In this document: one piece after another, positions 31,524 through 40,715 of the stretch | Position numbering within the stretch: the first letter of the stretch is position 1 | Layout: each line of letters opens with the position of its first letter | Notes under the pieces: model-generated | Database searches by the model: none | What the model was told of the DNA's origin: nothing | Seen by the model: only the letters and a program-made list of their open reading frames with translations | Program-made: the position numbers and the translations under genes | Assembly (NCBI GenBank): GCA_947450645.1 | Contig: CANFWH010000016.1 | Coordinates: 1-46,619 of the forward strand | DNA from: Comamonadaceae bacterium | Lineage (GTDB): Bacteria; Pseudomonadota; Gammaproteobacteria; Burkholderiales; Burkholderiaceae_C | Length of the DNA stretch: 46,619 bases | Direction of reading: 5' to 3'

Positions 31524-32177
31524 TTATTTTTTAGCAGCAGGCGCTTTCTTCGCGGCAACGGCTTTCGCATCAGCCGCAGCAGGTACCGCAGCAGCGTCAG
31601 CTGCAGGCGCTTCTTCAGCAGCTTGAGCCACCACAGACACGATCACAGGGTCGTTGGTTCCGCGCTTGACCACTTTCACGCCTTTTGGCATGGTGAGGTC
31701 GGATGCGTGGAGGGAGACGCCTTTGGTCAATTTGCTGAGGTCAACAGCAATGAACTCTGGCAAATCGGCTGGTGAGCAAGTGATTTGCAGCTCGTTAATT
31801 ACGTGCGTGATTAAGCAATTGTCAGTCTTGAATGCAGGCGATGTCTCTTGGCCCGAGAAGTGCAATGGCACTTTCATTTTGAGCTTCGTTCCTGCTTCGA
31901 CGCGCTGGAAGTCAAGGTGCAAAACCAATTGGCGGAATGGGTGCATTTGAACGTTGCGCAGCAGCACTTTGCTGGTTTTACCGTTCAGTTCCATGTCGAG
32001 AATCGACGCATGGAAGGCTTCTTTTTTCAAGGCGTGCCACAAATCATTGTGATCCAGCTCGATTTGCACGGGAGCGGCTTCGCCTCCGTACACGACAGCG
32101 GGTGTGCGACCCGTAATGCGGAGACGGCGGCTCGCACCCGTACCCTGCAATGCACGCTCAAAAGCGGTAAATTTCAT
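31524..32177 (-). CDS. rplY: 50S ribosomal protein L25, Ctc form
   Basis: The 217-residue protein is the long general-stress (Ctc) form of bL25, binding 5S rRNA. Residues 1-90 are the L25 domain ([32 protein letters not shown]) and about 95-185 the TL5/Ctc C-terminal domain ([27 protein letters not shown]). The tail is an Ala/Lys-rich low-complexity segment of about 30 residues ([20 protein letters not shown]), typical of betaproteobacteria. It lies downstream of prs across a 97-base gap. Confidence 0.96.
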   Translation of the reverse strand: MKFTAFERALQGTGASRRLRITGRTPAVVYGGEAAPVQIELDHNDLWHALKKEAFHASILDMELNGKTSKVLLRNVQMHPFRQLVLHLDFQRVEAGTKLKMKVPLHFSGQETSPAFKTDNCLITHVINELQITCSPADLPEFIAVDLSKLTKGVSLHASDLTMPKGVKVVKRGTNDPVIVSVVAQAAEEAPAADAAAVPAAADAKAVAAKKAPAAKK

Positions 32178-32274
32178 AATATTCTTCTTTAAAAGTTAAG
32201 GTTAAAAATTCAGAATCCACCGCGACCAGTGTGATTCTGCTTGTCTAGTTCCAGGTTCAAAAAATTGCCTACAC
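32178..32274. other. Gap between prs and rplY
   Basis: This AT-rich gap holds a small inverted repeat (CAGAATC at 32210-32216 and GATTCTG at 32232-32238) that could act as a processing hairpin or weak attenuator. I see no convincing promoter or terminator. Confidence 0.35.
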
Positions 32275-33252
32275 TTAAAAAAGCGTTGGCGCGTCTTGCT
32301 CCGAGAACAAACTCATGACCGATTCGCCTTTGGCCATGCGCTGGATGGTTTCAGCCATCAGCGGGGCGACAGAGACTTGTCGGATTTTTTTGCAGGCTTT
32401 AGCAGCATCGCTAAGCGGAATCGTGTTCGTTACGACCACTTCGTCGAGCGCCGAACCTTGTATGCGTTCAATGGCAGGGCCAGAAAAAATCGGGTGTGTG
32501 CAATAGGCATAGACCTGCTTTGCACCACGCTCTTTCAGCACTTCAGCCGCTTTAACTAGCGTACCGGCAGTGTCAATCATGTCGTCCATGATGACGCAAT
32601 TGCGGCCTTCAATTTCGCCAATCACGTGCATGACTTCAGATACATTGGCTTTAGGACGGCGCTTGTCGATGATGGCTAAATCGCAATTGAGTTGTTTGGC
32701 GAGTGCGCGGGCGCGAACCACGCCGCCCACATCGGGAGACACCACGATCAAGTCTTGATAATTTTTGGCGCGGAGGTCAGCCAGCAGCACAGGCGATGCG
32801 TAAATGTTGTCAACCGAAATATCAAAAAAGCCTTGGATTTGGTCAGCGTGCAAGTCCATCGTGAGTACGTGATCAACGCCGACGGTCTCTAGCAAATTGG
32901 CAATCACTTTGGCTGAAATCGGTACACGGCTTGAGCGTGGGCGGCGATCTTGGCGTGCGTACCCAAAGTAAGGAATGATGGCGGTGATGCGCTCTGCGGA
33001 AGAGCGCTTGAGCGCGTCCACCATGATGAGTAATTCCATCACGTTTTCGTTAGTCGGGGCGCAGGTCGATTGCACGACGAAGACATCGCGTGCACGAACG
33101 TTTTGTTTGATTTCAACCGTGACTTCGCCGTCAGAGAAGCGGCCCACATCGGCGGCGCCTAGCTTGGTGCCAAGGCACTTGGCGACTTCAGCAGCGAGTT
33201 CGGGGTTGGCGTTACCCGTAAAAACCAAAAAATCTGGATGGTGGCTTGACAT
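32275..33252 (-). CDS. prs: Ribose-phosphate pyrophosphokinase Prs
   Basis: Prs makes PRPP from ribose 5-phosphate and ATP, feeding purine, pyrimidine, histidine and NAD synthesis. The 325-residue class I enzyme shows the flexible catalytic-loop region [21 protein letters not shown] in its first half, the metal-binding [13 protein letters not shown], and the PRPP-binding [18 protein letters not shown]. It is downstream of ispE and tRNA-Gln on the same strand; the tRNA is probably cut out of a joint transcript. His enzymes later in the window use its product. Confidence 0.97.
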   Translation of the reverse strand: MSSHHPDFLVFTGNANPELAAEVAKCLGTKLGAADVGRFSDGEVTVEIKQNVRARDVFVVQSTCAPTNENVMELLIMVDALKRSSAERITAIIPYFGYARQDRRPRSSRVPISAKVIANLLETVGVDHVLTMDLHADQIQGFFDISVDNIYASPVLLADLRAKNYQDLIVVSPDVGGVVRARALAKQLNCDLAIIDKRRPKANVSEVMHVIGEIEGRNCVIMDDMIDTAGTLVKAAEVLKERGAKQVYAYCTHPIFSGPAIERIQGSALDEVVVTNTIPLSDAAKACKKIRQVSVAPLMAETIQRMAKGESVMSLFSEQDAPTLF

Positions 33253-33306
33253 AGCAGATCGGGTAAGTAGTTGGCGAAATCGACAGCGAGGGAGACGACT
33301 AAAACG

Positions 33307-33383
33307 TGGCAGGGGTGGAAGGATTCGAACCTTCGAGTGCTGGAATCAAAATCCAGTGCCTTAACCAACTTGGCGACACCCCT
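33307..33383 (-). tRNA. tRNA-Gln (anticodon UUG)
   Basis: On the minus strand the 77-base gene folds with a 7-bp acceptor stem (AGGGGTG with CACCCCT), D arm, anticodon stem CTGGA/TCCAG around TTTTGAT with anticodon TTG, and T arm with GGTTCGAATCC. The CCA end is encoded. The first tRNA base lies inside the ispE stop codon TAG, so the 5' end must be made by RNase P from an ispE transcript. Confidence 0.97.
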
Positions 33384-34269
33384 ACGGTGTAATTCTGCTG
33401 CAAATCCTGCAAAACCAGCCAGCGGGTAAGCTGGGCGCAGTCGTTAGAGCATAGGTATCTGGAATCGGTGCAAAAACTGCACTTCCTGACCCCGTCATCC
33501 TGCCAATGAGTCCTTGGGCTTCAAACCACTCTAGCGCGGTCTGTATATCAGGACATATTGAGAGGGCAACTGGCTGCAAATCATTACAACCAAATGGCTC
33601 TAAATACTGCTGCGAGGCGTTTGATTCAGTCCATGCAGCAAAGCCTTCGATTGTAGCAGTTTTTGTATTTCGCGCCAAGACGGGGGAGGCAAAAACGCTG
33701 GGCGTGGAGACGCCGCTAGGTGGCTTGACGACCACAAATCGAGAGGCTATGGGCAGTTTTGAGAGGTCGATTGGCGAAATTTTTTCACCAATACCCTCAA
33801 CCCAAGCGTCAACTTGGTACAAAAAGAAGGGTACATCGGCACCCAAGGTCATACCAATGGCGACCAGTTGATCCAGCGAAAGACCCGTTTGCCAAAGCTC
33901 GTTTAAGGCTAGTAGCGTGGTTGCGGCGTCCGACGAGCCGCCGCCCATGCCAGCTTCCGATGGAATGCGTTTTTCTAGCTTAATATGAGCCCCATCGGTC
34001 ACACCTGTCTTGGCTTGCAGCGCAATCGCAGCCCGCACAGAGAGGTCGACTTTTGGTAAAGGCTTACCTGTTTCGTTGCTGAGATCGGCGCGTGTAATGC
34101 ATCCATCCGTGGTGCGTTCAAAGTGCAACGTATCGCACCAGTCGATGCGCACAAACACCGATTGCAGCAAGTGATAACCGTCCGCGCGTCTGCCATTAAT
34201 GTGCAAAAACAAATTGAGTTTTGCGGGCGCTTGGCGGGTCACGTTTGGCGAGTTGGTTTTTGTGAGCAT
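33382..34269 (-). CDS. ispE: 4-diphosphocytidyl-2-C-methyl-D-erythritol kinase IspE
   Basis: IspE phosphorylates CDP-methylerythritol in the non-mevalonate isoprenoid pathway. The 295-residue GHMP kinase has the N-terminal APAKLNLFLHINGRRADGYH, the ATP-binding PSEAGMGGGSSDAATTLLAL (about 110-129) and a C-terminal GRMTGSGSAVFAPIP. Its stop codon overlaps the 5' end of tRNA-Gln by two bases. In many Burkholderiales lolB precedes ispE; here the divergent gpmA starts only 33 bases away instead, so the promoter region is very short. Confidence 0.96.
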   Translation of the reverse strand: MLTKTNSPNVTRQAPAKLNLFLHINGRRADGYHLLQSVFVRIDWCDTLHFERTTDGCITRADLSNETGKPLPKVDLSVRAAIALQAKTGVTDGAHIKLEKRIPSEAGMGGGSSDAATTLLALNELWQTGLSLDQLVAIGMTLGADVPFFLYQVDAWVEGIGEKISPIDLSKLPIASRFVVVKPPSGVSTPSVFASPVLARNTKTATIEGFAAWTESNASQQYLEPFGCNDLQPVALSICPDIQTALEWFEAQGLIGRMTGSGSAVFAPIPDTYALTTAPSLPAGWFCRICSRITP

Positions 34270-34302
34270 CTAAAATTAGCGTCTTTATTTTGAATCTCGA
34301 TT

Positions 34303-34998
34303 ATGTACAAACTCGTTTTAATTCGTCACGGCGAATCCACTTGGAATTTAGAGAACCGCTTCACAGGCTGGACCGATGTTGACTTGACGCCACTGGGCTT
34401 AGAGCAAGCCAAAGCGGCTGGCCGCGTCCTCAAAGCCGAGGGTTTTGACTTTGACGTGACCTACACCAGCGTCTTAAAACGCGCAACGCGTACCTTGTGG
34501 CACTGCATGGATGAAATGGACAGGACGTGGCTACCCGTGGTGCATAGCTGGAGGCTCAATGAACGCCATTACGGTGGTTTGCAAGGTCTCAACAAAGCTG
34601 AGACAGCTAAAAAATACGGCGACGAGCAAGTGCTGATTTGGCGCAGAAGTTACAACACGCCGCCGCCCGTGCTCGACGCCAACGACCCACGCAGCGAGCG
34701 CAGTGATGTGCGTTACGCCAAACTAAAGCCCGAACAAATTCCACTGACCGAATGCCTAAAAGACACAGTGGCACGTGTGATGCCACTGTGGGAAGAGTCC
34801 ATCGCTCCCGCCATCAAAGCAGGCAAGCGCGTGGTGATTGCAGCGCATGGCAACAGCATCCGAGCGCTCGTCAAATATCTGGATAACGTGTCCGATAACG
34901 ACATCGTGGGTGTGAATATTCCGAATGGCAATCCATTGGTCTATGAGTTGGATAAAGATTTAAAGCCGATTGGCAAGCGGTATTTATTGCCAAATTAA
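34303..34998 (+). CDS. gpmA: 2,3-bisphosphoglycerate-dependent phosphoglycerate mutase
   Basis: This 231-residue glycolytic enzyme interconverts 3- and 2-phosphoglycerate. It has the phosphohistidine motif [20 protein letters not shown] with His9, the [16 protein letters not shown] segment and RRSYNTPPP, and the second His in [16 protein letters not shown]. These place it with GpmA rather than the broad histidine phosphatase group represented at 6058. It is monocistronic, divergent from ispE and convergent with hisA; a palindromic repeat fills the gap to hisA. Confidence 0.96.
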   Translation: MYKLVLIRHGESTWNLENRFTGWTDVDLTPLGLEQAKAAGRVLKAEGFDFDVTYTSVLKRATRTLWHCMDEMDRTWLPVVHSWRLNERHYGGLQGLNKAETAKKYGDEQVLIWRRSYNTPPPVLDANDPRSERSDVRYAKLKPEQIPLTECLKDTVARVMPLWEESIAPAIKAGKRVVIAAHGNSIRALVKYLDNVSDNDIVGVNIPNGNPLVYELDKDLKPIGKRYLLPN

Positions 34999-35013
34999 TT
35001 AAAACGGGACTCA

Positions 35014-35040
35014 TGCAAGCCTTATTCTGCTTGGCTTGCA
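35014..35040. repeat. Dispersed palindromic repeat between convergent gpmA and hisA
   Basis: TGCAAGCC (35014-35021), 11 bases, GGCTTGCA (35033-35040): perfect 8-bp arms, with exact ATAAGGCTT on the minus strand (35017-35025). Lying between converging genes, the hairpin could help end both transcripts, though no T run follows. Confidence 0.7.
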
Positions 35041-35046
35041 GGCCGA

Positions 35047-35805
35047 TTACGTCGTAGTCGTCAGCTTATCCGCCCGCGCCTGCGCCTTTGAAAAATCGAG
35101 ATCACCCGAGTAAATCGCGCGACCGCAAATCACGCCTTGAATGGCGGCGTCGTTGTCGTCGTTATGCGCAGCGCAAAGTGCATCAATGTCTTTCATGCCA
35201 GCTAGGCCTCCCGACGCAATCACAGGAATGGTGAGCGCCTGCGCCAATTTCACCGTTGCTTCAATGTTGATACCGCTTAGCATCCCGTCGCGTCCAATGT
35301 CGGTGTAGATGATGGACTCGACGCCGTAATCTTCAAATTTCTTGCCAAGGTCAATGACCTCGTGCCCCGAGAGCTTGCTCCAGCCATCGGTGGCGACCTT
35401 GCCGTCTTTTGCATCAAGTCCCACAATGATGTGGCCGCCAAACGCGATACAAGCTTCTTTGAGGAAGCCTGGATTTTTAACCGCCGCCGTACCAATGATG
35501 ACGTAGCGCATACCTGCGTCAATGTATTTTTCAATGGTATCCATGTCACGAATACCACCCCCGAGTTGCACAGGAATGTCTTCGCCGACAACTTTAAGTA
35601 TGGATTTGATCGCCGTGAAATTTTGTGGCTTACCTGCAAACGCGCCATTTAAATCGACCAAGTGCAAACGTCGCGCGCCCTTATCCAGCCAGCTTTGGGC
35701 CATAACGGCGGGATCTTCGCCGAAGGTGGTGGATTGGTTCATGTCGCCTTGTTTGAGGCGAACGCAGTGACCGTCTTTGAGGTCGATGGCAGGGATCAAA
35801 ATCAT
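35047..35805 (-). CDS. hisA: HisA, ProFAR isomerase
   Basis: HisA isomerises ProFAR to PRFAR in histidine synthesis. The 252-residue barrel has the N-terminal [20 protein letters not shown] with the catalytic Asp8, [13 protein letters not shown], and [15 protein letters not shown] with the second catalytic Asp, followed by [11 protein letters not shown]. It is the last gene of the local his unit, three bases after hisH; hisF and hisI, which usually follow in Burkholderiales, are not here. Confidence 0.96.
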   Translation of the reverse strand: MILIPAIDLKDGHCVRLKQGDMNQSTTFGEDPAVMAQSWLDKGARRLHLVDLNGAFAGKPQNFTAIKSILKVVGEDIPVQLGGGIRDMDTIEKYIDAGMRYVIIGTAAVKNPGFLKEACIAFGGHIIVGLDAKDGKVATDGWSKLSGHEVIDLGKKFEDYGVESIIYTDIGRDGMLSGINIEATVKLAQALTIPVIASGGLAGMKDIDALCAAHNDDNDAAIQGVICGRAIYSGDLDFSKAQARADKLTTTT

Positions 35806-35808
35806 GAT

Positions 35809-36492
35809 CTAAGGTTTCCAGTTTAAAAAATTACGGTAAAGCGCAAGGCCTTGTTCTGCGCTTTTCTCTGGGTGAAATTGTGTCGCAAATAGGTTGTCTT
35901 TGGCAATAGCAGAAGCAAACATCGCGCCATATTGCGTCTTGCCTGCAATGTGCCGATGGTCTTTGGGCTTGGCATAAAAACTATGCACAAAATAAAAGTA
36001 ACTGTCGTCGGGGACGCCCGCCCACACAGGATGTACAGCCCCGCCATGTTGAGTTTGCATCACGCGATTCCAACCCATTTGCGGCACTTTAAAACGTGAA
36101 CCGTCGGCTTGCATTTGATTCGCCAGGTCAAACTTCAGCACTTCGCCTGCAATCAAACCAAGTGATGCCGTGCCTCTATTTTCAGAATCTTGAGAGTCAC
36201 CTTCAGCGCTGTGATCTAACAACATTTGCATACCTACACACACGCCAAAGAGCGGTTTGCTTTTTGCGGCTTCCAGCAAGGACTCCATGAGTCCAGACGC
36301 TTTCAGCTCGCCCATGCAGTCTGGCATGGCGCCTTGACCTGGGAGCACGATACGCTCGGCAGCCCTTACCAGCTCTGGGCTTTGCGTGATGACAACTTCG
36401 TAACCTGAACCTTCGGCAGCAGCCTTGACCGCCTGCGACACCGAGCGCAAATTGCCCATGCCGTAATCCACCACGGCGACTGTTTTACTCAT
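35809..36492 (-). CDS. hisH: Imidazole glycerol phosphate synthase glutaminase subunit HisH
   Basis: HisH hydrolyses glutamine and channels ammonia to HisF. The 227-residue class I amidotransferase has [12 protein letters not shown] at the start, the nucleophile Cys85 in [13 protein letters not shown], and the His-Glu pair in [15 protein letters not shown]. It is 16 bases after hisB and three before hisA. Its synthase partner HisF must be encoded outside the window. Confidence 0.96.
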   Translation of the reverse strand: MSKTVAVVDYGMGNLRSVSQAVKAAAEGSGYEVVITQSPELVRAAERIVLPGQGAMPDCMGELKASGLMESLLEAAKSKPLFGVCVGMQMLLDHSAEGDSQDSENRGTASLGLIAGEVLKFDLANQMQADGSRFKVPQMGWNRVMQTQHGGAVHPVWAGVPDDSYFYFVHSFYAKPKDHRHIAGKTQYGAMFASAIAKDNLFATQFHPEKSAEQGLALYRNFLNWKP

Positions 36493-36508
36493 AGGCGTCC
36501 CGCGCTGA

Positions 36509-37105
36509 TTACAGCGAGCCCTTCGTTGAAGGAATCACGCCAGCCGAGCGCGCGTCAAACTCTAGCGCCATGCGCAGCGCGCGGGCAAAAGCCTTGAACA
36601 CGGTTTCGCACTGGTGATGCGCGTTTTCACCTTTGAGGTTGTCGATGTGTAGCGTGACAAAGGCATGATTACAAAAGCCTTGGAAGAATTCGTGCGCGAG
36701 CTGCACATCAAACGCACCAATTTGACTGGATTTAAACGACACATTCATCACAAGACCTGGACGCCCCGAGAAGTCGATAACGACTCGCGATAGAGCCTCG
36801 TCGAGCGGCACATAAGCATGACCATAACGGCGAATGCCTTTTTTATCGCCCACGGCTTTTGCTACGGCTTGCCCCAGCGTAATACCCACGTCTTCCACGG
36901 TGTGATGGCCGTCAATATGCAAGTCACCCTTAGCAACGATGTCGAGGTCAATCAAGCCATGACGCGCGATTTGATCCAGCATGTGGTCAAAAAATCCAAT
37001 GCCTGTATTGAAGTTGGCTTTGCCCGTGCCGTCTAAGTTAACGCTCACGGTGATTTGGGTTTCCGCAGTGTTGCGGGCGACGGAGGCGGTGCGTGGTGTG
37101 GTCAT
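36509..37105 (-). CDS. hisB: Imidazoleglycerol-phosphate dehydratase HisB
   Basis: HisB dehydrates imidazole glycerol phosphate to imidazole acetol phosphate. The 198-residue monofunctional enzyme carries the two manganese-binding repeats: [16 protein letters not shown] and [17 protein letters not shown], plus [20 protein letters not shown]. There is no phosphatase domain, unlike E. coli HisB, so histidinol phosphatase is separate. The start lies four bases after the hisC stop, the junction being made of a palindromic repeat. Confidence 0.97.
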   Translation of the reverse strand: MTTPRTASVARNTAETQITVSVNLDGTGKANFNTGIGFFDHMLDQIARHGLIDLDIVAKGDLHIDGHHTVEDVGITLGQAVAKAVGDKKGIRRYGHAYVPLDEALSRVVIDFSGRPGLVMNVSFKSSQIGAFDVQLAHEFFQGFCNHAFVTLHIDNLKGENAHHQCETVFKAFARALRMALEFDARSAGVIPSTKGSL

Positions 37106-37109
37106 AAAT

Positions 37110-38225
37110 TTAATTGGGGAAAGACCCTAATTCTTTCAGTAGCAAAGTGTTTTCGTCAGGAGTGCCAACCGTGATGCGCAAACAATTGGCAAGCAATGGA
37201 TGCATTTTAGAGACGTTCTTAACCAAAATGCCTGCCGCTTTGAGCTTGGAAAAAGTCGCGTCGGCATCTGTAAATCGAACCAAAATCATATTCGCATCGC
37301 TTTTGAATGGCGTGACCCCAGATAGCACTGCAAGCCCCGCCAATAGGCGCTCGCGCTCAGAGCATATCTGCACTGCTTGGTCTGCAAATACGTCTTTGTG
37401 TTGCAAGGCAAAGAGCGCACATTCGGCGTTTAAGCTGCTCACGTTATAGGGTGGGCGCAGTTTGTCGATTTGGTCAATCAGCACTTTGCTGCCCATCATG
37501 TAGCCAAGCCGCACGCCAGCCAGTCCAAACTTAGAGAGCGTGCGCATCAACAGAACGTTTTCATTGGCGCTTGGATTGGCGCGAATTTCATCCAGCCATG
37601 TGCTGCTTGAGAACGGCTGGTACGCTTCGTCAATTACGACTAAGCCACCATAAGCGTTACATCTCGTAATGATTTTTTTGATTGCACCAGCATCCCATAA
37701 ATTGGCTGTTGGATTGTTTGGGTACGCAATGTAGGTAATTGCAGGTTTGTGGGCCGCAACGGCCGCCAGCATAGCTGCTTCGTCAAGCTCAAAATCTGCT
37801 GTGAGTGGAACTCCCACAAAGTCTAGTCCTTGCAATTGCGCACTCATTTCATACATCACAAAACCTGGCAATGGCGCGAGAATGGTGTTCTTGGGTTTAT
37901 CTTTAGCCGTTAAACACGCCATCGCCAAAAGCGAAATTAATTCGTCTGAGCCGTTACCCAGCATGAGCTCGCAGCCAGCAGGCATAGCCACATAACTTTT
38001 AAGCGCTTGCTTCAGATCATCGACGCGCAGGGCAGGATAGCGATTGATGGAAACGGCTCCCAAAGCCACGCCCAGCTTGGCTTGTAGCAGGGGCGATAGC
38101 GTGTACGGATTTTCCATCGCATCCAGTTTGACCATGCCGCGCGAATCTTGTACCGCATACGCGTGCATGCCTTGCACGTCGGAGCGAATAAAAGTGAGAG
38201 GCGAAGGGGCAGTTTGGGAGGTCAT
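37110..38225 (-). CDS. hisC: Histidinol-phosphate aminotransferase HisC
   Basis: HisC transfers an amino group from glutamate to imidazole acetol phosphate. The 371-residue fold-type I PLP enzyme shows NENPY-like MENPYTLSP near the N-terminus, [30 protein letters not shown], and the PLP Lys in [18 protein letters not shown]. Its ATG overlaps the stop of the upstream ABC transporter as ATGA. The last codons (LGSFPN and stop) are encoded by a palindromic repeat shared with fdhB. Confidence 0.96.
   Translation of the reverse strand: MTSQTAPSPLTFIRSDVQGMHAYAVQDSRGMVKLDAMENPYTLSPLLQAKLGVALGAVSINRYPALRVDDLKQALKSYVAMPAGCELMLGNGSDELISLLAMACLTAKDKPKNTILAPLPGFVMYEMSAQLQGLDFVGVPLTADFELDEAAMLAAVAAHKPAITYIAYPNNPTANLWDAGAIKKIITRCNAYGGLVVIDEAYQPFSSSTWLDEIRANPSANENVLLMRTLSKFGLAGVRLGYMMGSKVLIDQIDKLRPPYNVSSLNAECALFALQHKDVFADQAVQICSERERLLAGLAVLSGVTPFKSDANMILVRFTDADATFSKLKAAGILVKNVSKMHPLLANCLRITVGTPDENTLLLKELGSFPN
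37111..37132. repeat. Second copy of the fdhB-type palindrome, at the hisC 3' end
   Basis: These 22 bases match 15095-15116 at 21 positions. An 8-pair stem (37112-37119 with 37125-37132, one G-U) closes over AAAGA. It encodes the C-terminus of HisC and most of its stop codon. Confidence 0.7.
38060..38086 (+). repeat. Possible diverged dispersed repeat in hisC
   Basis: AAAGCC, spacer ACGCCCAGCTT, GGCTTGTA: half-sites and spacing match but ATAA is absent. On the minus strand it encodes [11 protein letters not shown], which may be ordinary hisC sequence. Confidence 0.25.
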
Positions 38226-40045
38226 ACCTCGATTTTAGTGGGGTCGGCGTTTTGTTCTTGCTGCATCCGCCACATCTCAGCATAGCGCGCTTGATGGGCT
38301 AACAGCACCGCGTGGCTTCCACGCTCAATGATGCGGCCTTTGTCCATCACCAAAATTTCATGCGCATCAATCACGGTGGAGAGCCTGTGCGCAATCACGA
38401 GTGTGGTTTTGTTTTGCGTGAGGTTTTTGATCTCGGCTTGAATCGCACGTTCATTGGTCGTATCCAGTGCCGATGTCGCCTCGTCAAAAATCAAAATACT
38501 CGGATTTTTGAGCAGTGTTCTGGCAATTGCCACGCGCTGTTTTTCGCCACCCGACAGCTTGAGTCCGCGCTCGCCCACCATCGTGTCATAGCCTTTGGGC
38601 GTGCTGGCGATGAAGTTGTGGATGTGCGCAGCTTTGGCCGCCGACTCAATCTGCGCTTGGCTTGCCGAGGTATCACCATAGCCGATGTTGTACGCTACCG
38701 TGTCATTAAACAGGACAGTGTCTTGTGGCACGATGCCAATGGATTTGCGTAAGCTGGCTTGCGTCACGTCTTGGATATTTTGCCCATTGATGGTGATCGT
38801 GCCTGATTGAATATCGTAGAAGCGATAGAGTAGCCTTGCGAGCGTGGATTTGCCTGAACCCGATGCGCCCACCACGGCAACGGTTTTACCAGCAGGAATT
38901 TCAAAACTCACGTTGTGCAAAATGGGTCTGGCGGCTTCATATGCAAAATTGACACTCGTGAAAGCCACGCTGGGCGTGCCTTGCAGCTCGATGGGGGTGG
39001 CGGACGGCTTGTCGGCAATCTCACGCTCGCGCTCTAAAAGCACAAACATTTTGTCGAGGTCGGTCAAGCTTTGTTTGATTTCGCGGTACATCACGCCCAA
39101 AAAATTGAGCGGCAAATACAGTTGAATCATGAAGGCGTTCACCATCACCAAATCACCCAGCGTCATGCGCCCCGCAACCACGCCCTCGGTCGCTCGCCAC
39201 AGCATGGCAATGAGTGCCACGGCAATGATGACTTGCTGCCCGATATTGAGCAACGAGAGCGTCGTTTGGCTCTTAATCGCCGCTTGCCGATAGCTGACCA
39301 AGCTCTTGTCGTAGCGCTGGGCTTCGTATTCCTCGTTATTGAAATACTTAACGGTCTCGTAATTGAGCAACGAGTCAATCGCCTTGCTATGCGCCGTCGA
39401 GTCCAGCTCATTCATCTTCTTGCGAAACTGTGTGCGCCACTCCGTCACAGTGATGGTGTAGGTGATGTAGAACACGAGTGCAATGCCTGTGATGATGGCG
39501 AACCACACATCAAACTTGACGGCAAGCAAGGTCAAGACCATTGCCATTTCAATCAAGGTCGGGACGATGCTGTAGAGCGAAAACGAAATCAGCGAATGCA
39601 CGCCGCGTGTGCCGCGCTCGATGTCCCGTGTCATGCCGCCCGTTTGCCGCTCTAGGTGAAAGCGCAAGCTGAGGTTGTGTAAGTGCCGAAACACTTCAAG
39701 CGAAATGCTGCGAGCCGTGCCCTCCGTGGCTTTGGAGAAGATGAGTTCGCGCAGCTCGGTAAACAGCGACGTGCAGAGTCGAAGTGCGCCATAGGCCAAG
39801 AGCAGCGCCACGGGCACAACCAGCAGGGCACGCGCAGGCGTGATGGTCATGTCATCTACTAAAGTTTTGAGCAAAATAGGCACGCCCACGTTGGCCATTT
39901 TTGCCGCAACCATAAAAGCCAGCGCAAATCCTACGCGCCATTTGTAGCGCCACAAATACGGAAAGAGCCGCTGGAGCGTTGCCCAGTCGGAGCGCGGTGT
40001 ATTGTTTGTTGGGATAGGCGGAGAGTCGGAAGTGTGATGGCGCAT
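38222..40045 (-). CDS. Atm1-type ABC exporter (permease-ATPase fusion)
   Basis: The 607-residue protein fuses six membrane helices (about 30-325) to an ATPase domain. LLNYETVKYFNNEEYEAQRY is a hallmark of the Atm1/ABCB7/HMT1 family, which exports glutathione-linked sulfur compounds or metal conjugates. The ATPase shows Walker A GASGSGKST, signature LSGGEKQRVAIARTL, Walker B ILIFDEATSALD and the switch AHRLST. The bacterial relative NaAtm1 is implicated in heavy-metal detoxification; the cargo here is inferred. It leads the hisC-hisB-hisH-hisA unit with an ATGA overlap, where hisG and hisD would be expected. Confidence 0.9.
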   Translation of the reverse strand: MRHHTSDSPPIPTNNTPRSDWATLQRLFPYLWRYKWRVGFALAFMVAAKMANVGVPILLKTLVDDMTITPARALLVVPVALLLAYGALRLCTSLFTELRELIFSKATEGTARSISLEVFRHLHNLSLRFHLERQTGGMTRDIERGTRGVHSLISFSLYSIVPTLIEMAMVLTLLAVKFDVWFAIITGIALVFYITYTITVTEWRTQFRKKMNELDSTAHSKAIDSLLNYETVKYFNNEEYEAQRYDKSLVSYRQAAIKSQTTLSLLNIGQQVIIAVALIAMLWRATEGVVAGRMTLGDLVMVNAFMIQLYLPLNFLGVMYREIKQSLTDLDKMFVLLEREREIADKPSATPIELQGTPSVAFTSVNFAYEAARPILHNVSFEIPAGKTVAVVGASGSGKSTLARLLYRFYDIQSGTITINGQNIQDVTQASLRKSIGIVPQDTVLFNDTVAYNIGYGDTSASQAQIESAAKAAHIHNFIASTPKGYDTMVGERGLKLSGGEKQRVAIARTLLKNPSILIFDEATSALDTTNERAIQAEIKNLTQNKTTLVIAHRLSTVIDAHEILVMDKGRIIERGSHAVLLAHQARYAEMWRMQQEQNADPTKIEV

Positions 40046-40125
40046 GAGAGTTTTGTGTGAACGGTGCCCGTGAAATATGATGGCGTTATTCGCTTATTCA
40101 ATGTTTTAGTTAACTGATTGTCACT

Positions 40126-40533
40126 ATGTCCAACGCAACACCTCCCGTAGCTACTCTTCCGCATGACAAAGAGTTGGTGCTTAAAGTTATTCCCATGCCA
40201 GCGGATTGCAACGCCAATGGTGACATCTTTGGTGGTTGGGTGATGGCACAGGTTGACTTGGCGGGCTCTGTTTTGCCAGCGCGGCGCGCGCAAGGGCGCA
40301 TGGCGACGGTGGCGGTGAATGAGTTTATTTTTAAGCAACCCGTGCGTATTGGGGATTTGCTCTCGTTTTACTCGGAAATCACACGCGTGGGGCGCACATC
40401 CATTACGGTGCGTGTGGAGGTGTATGCCGAACGCATCCGTTCGCAAGGCTCATACATCAAAGTCACCGAGGCACAGCTCACCTATGTAGCGATTGATGAC
40501 GATGGCAAACCAAGGGTGTTGCCAGCGCAGTGA
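40126..40533 (+). CDS. YciA-type acyl-CoA thioesterase
   Basis: The 135-residue hotdog-fold enzyme hydrolyses acyl-CoA thioesters. It has KVIPMPADCNANGDIFGGWV (about 23-42) with the active-site Asp region, ATVAVNEFIFKQPVRIGDLL and VRVEVYAERI, all typical of the YciA / cytosolic acyl-CoA thioesterase group. It is divergent from the Atm1-type gene (80-base gap). The end of the gene holds the promoter of tRNA-Phe. Confidence 0.9.
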   Translation: MSNATPPVATLPHDKELVLKVIPMPADCNANGDIFGGWVMAQVDLAGSVLPARRAQGRMATVAVNEFIFKQPVRIGDLLSFYSEITRVGRTSITVRVEVYAERIRSQGSYIKVTEAQLTYVAIDDDGKPRVLPAQ

Positions 40534-40548
40534 CACTCTTGTTATAAT
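40519..40548 (+). promoter_or_regulatory. Promoter of tRNA-Phe
   Basis: TTGCCA (40519-40524) and a perfect TATAAT (40543-40548) separated by 18 bases; the predicted start lies a few bases before the tRNA at 40559. The -35 is inside the thioesterase coding region. Confidence 0.75.
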
Positions 40549-40558
40549 TCCAAGTCTT

Positions 40559-40634
40559 GGCCCGGTAGCTCAGTCGGTAGAGCAGAGGATTGAAAATCCT
40601 TGTGTCGGTGGTTCGATTCCGCCCCAGGCCACCA
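40559..40634 (+). tRNA. tRNA-Phe (anticodon GAA)
   Basis: The 76-base gene folds as a standard tRNA with D arm, anticodon stem GAGGA/TCCTT (first pair G-U) around TTGAAAA, T arm GGTGG/CCGCC and encoded CCA. The acceptor stem GGCCCGG / CCAGGCC has a C-A mismatch at position 5-68, where related tRNAs have a normal pair. It is followed by a strong terminator. Confidence 0.95.
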
Positions 40635-40643
40635 AAAAAACTT

Positions 40644-40668
40644 AAAAACCACTTTCGAGTGGTTTTTT
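40644..40668 (+). terminator. Rho-independent terminator of tRNA-Phe
   Basis: A 10-bp stem (AAAAACCACT with AGTGGTTTTT) around a TTCG tetraloop runs straight into the T tract; the A-rich 5' arm could serve the opposite strand as well. Confidence 0.9.
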
Positions 40669-40715
40669 CATTTGCGGATAATCAAGTGTGTGAAATATAA
40701 AAGGAAGGCTGGTCT

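Noticed and set aside
32211-32238. Inverted repeat between prs and rplY as an L25 leader regulator
   Set aside because: The arms are only seven pairs and the inner bases do not extend the stem; no support for regulation beyond a simple hairpin.
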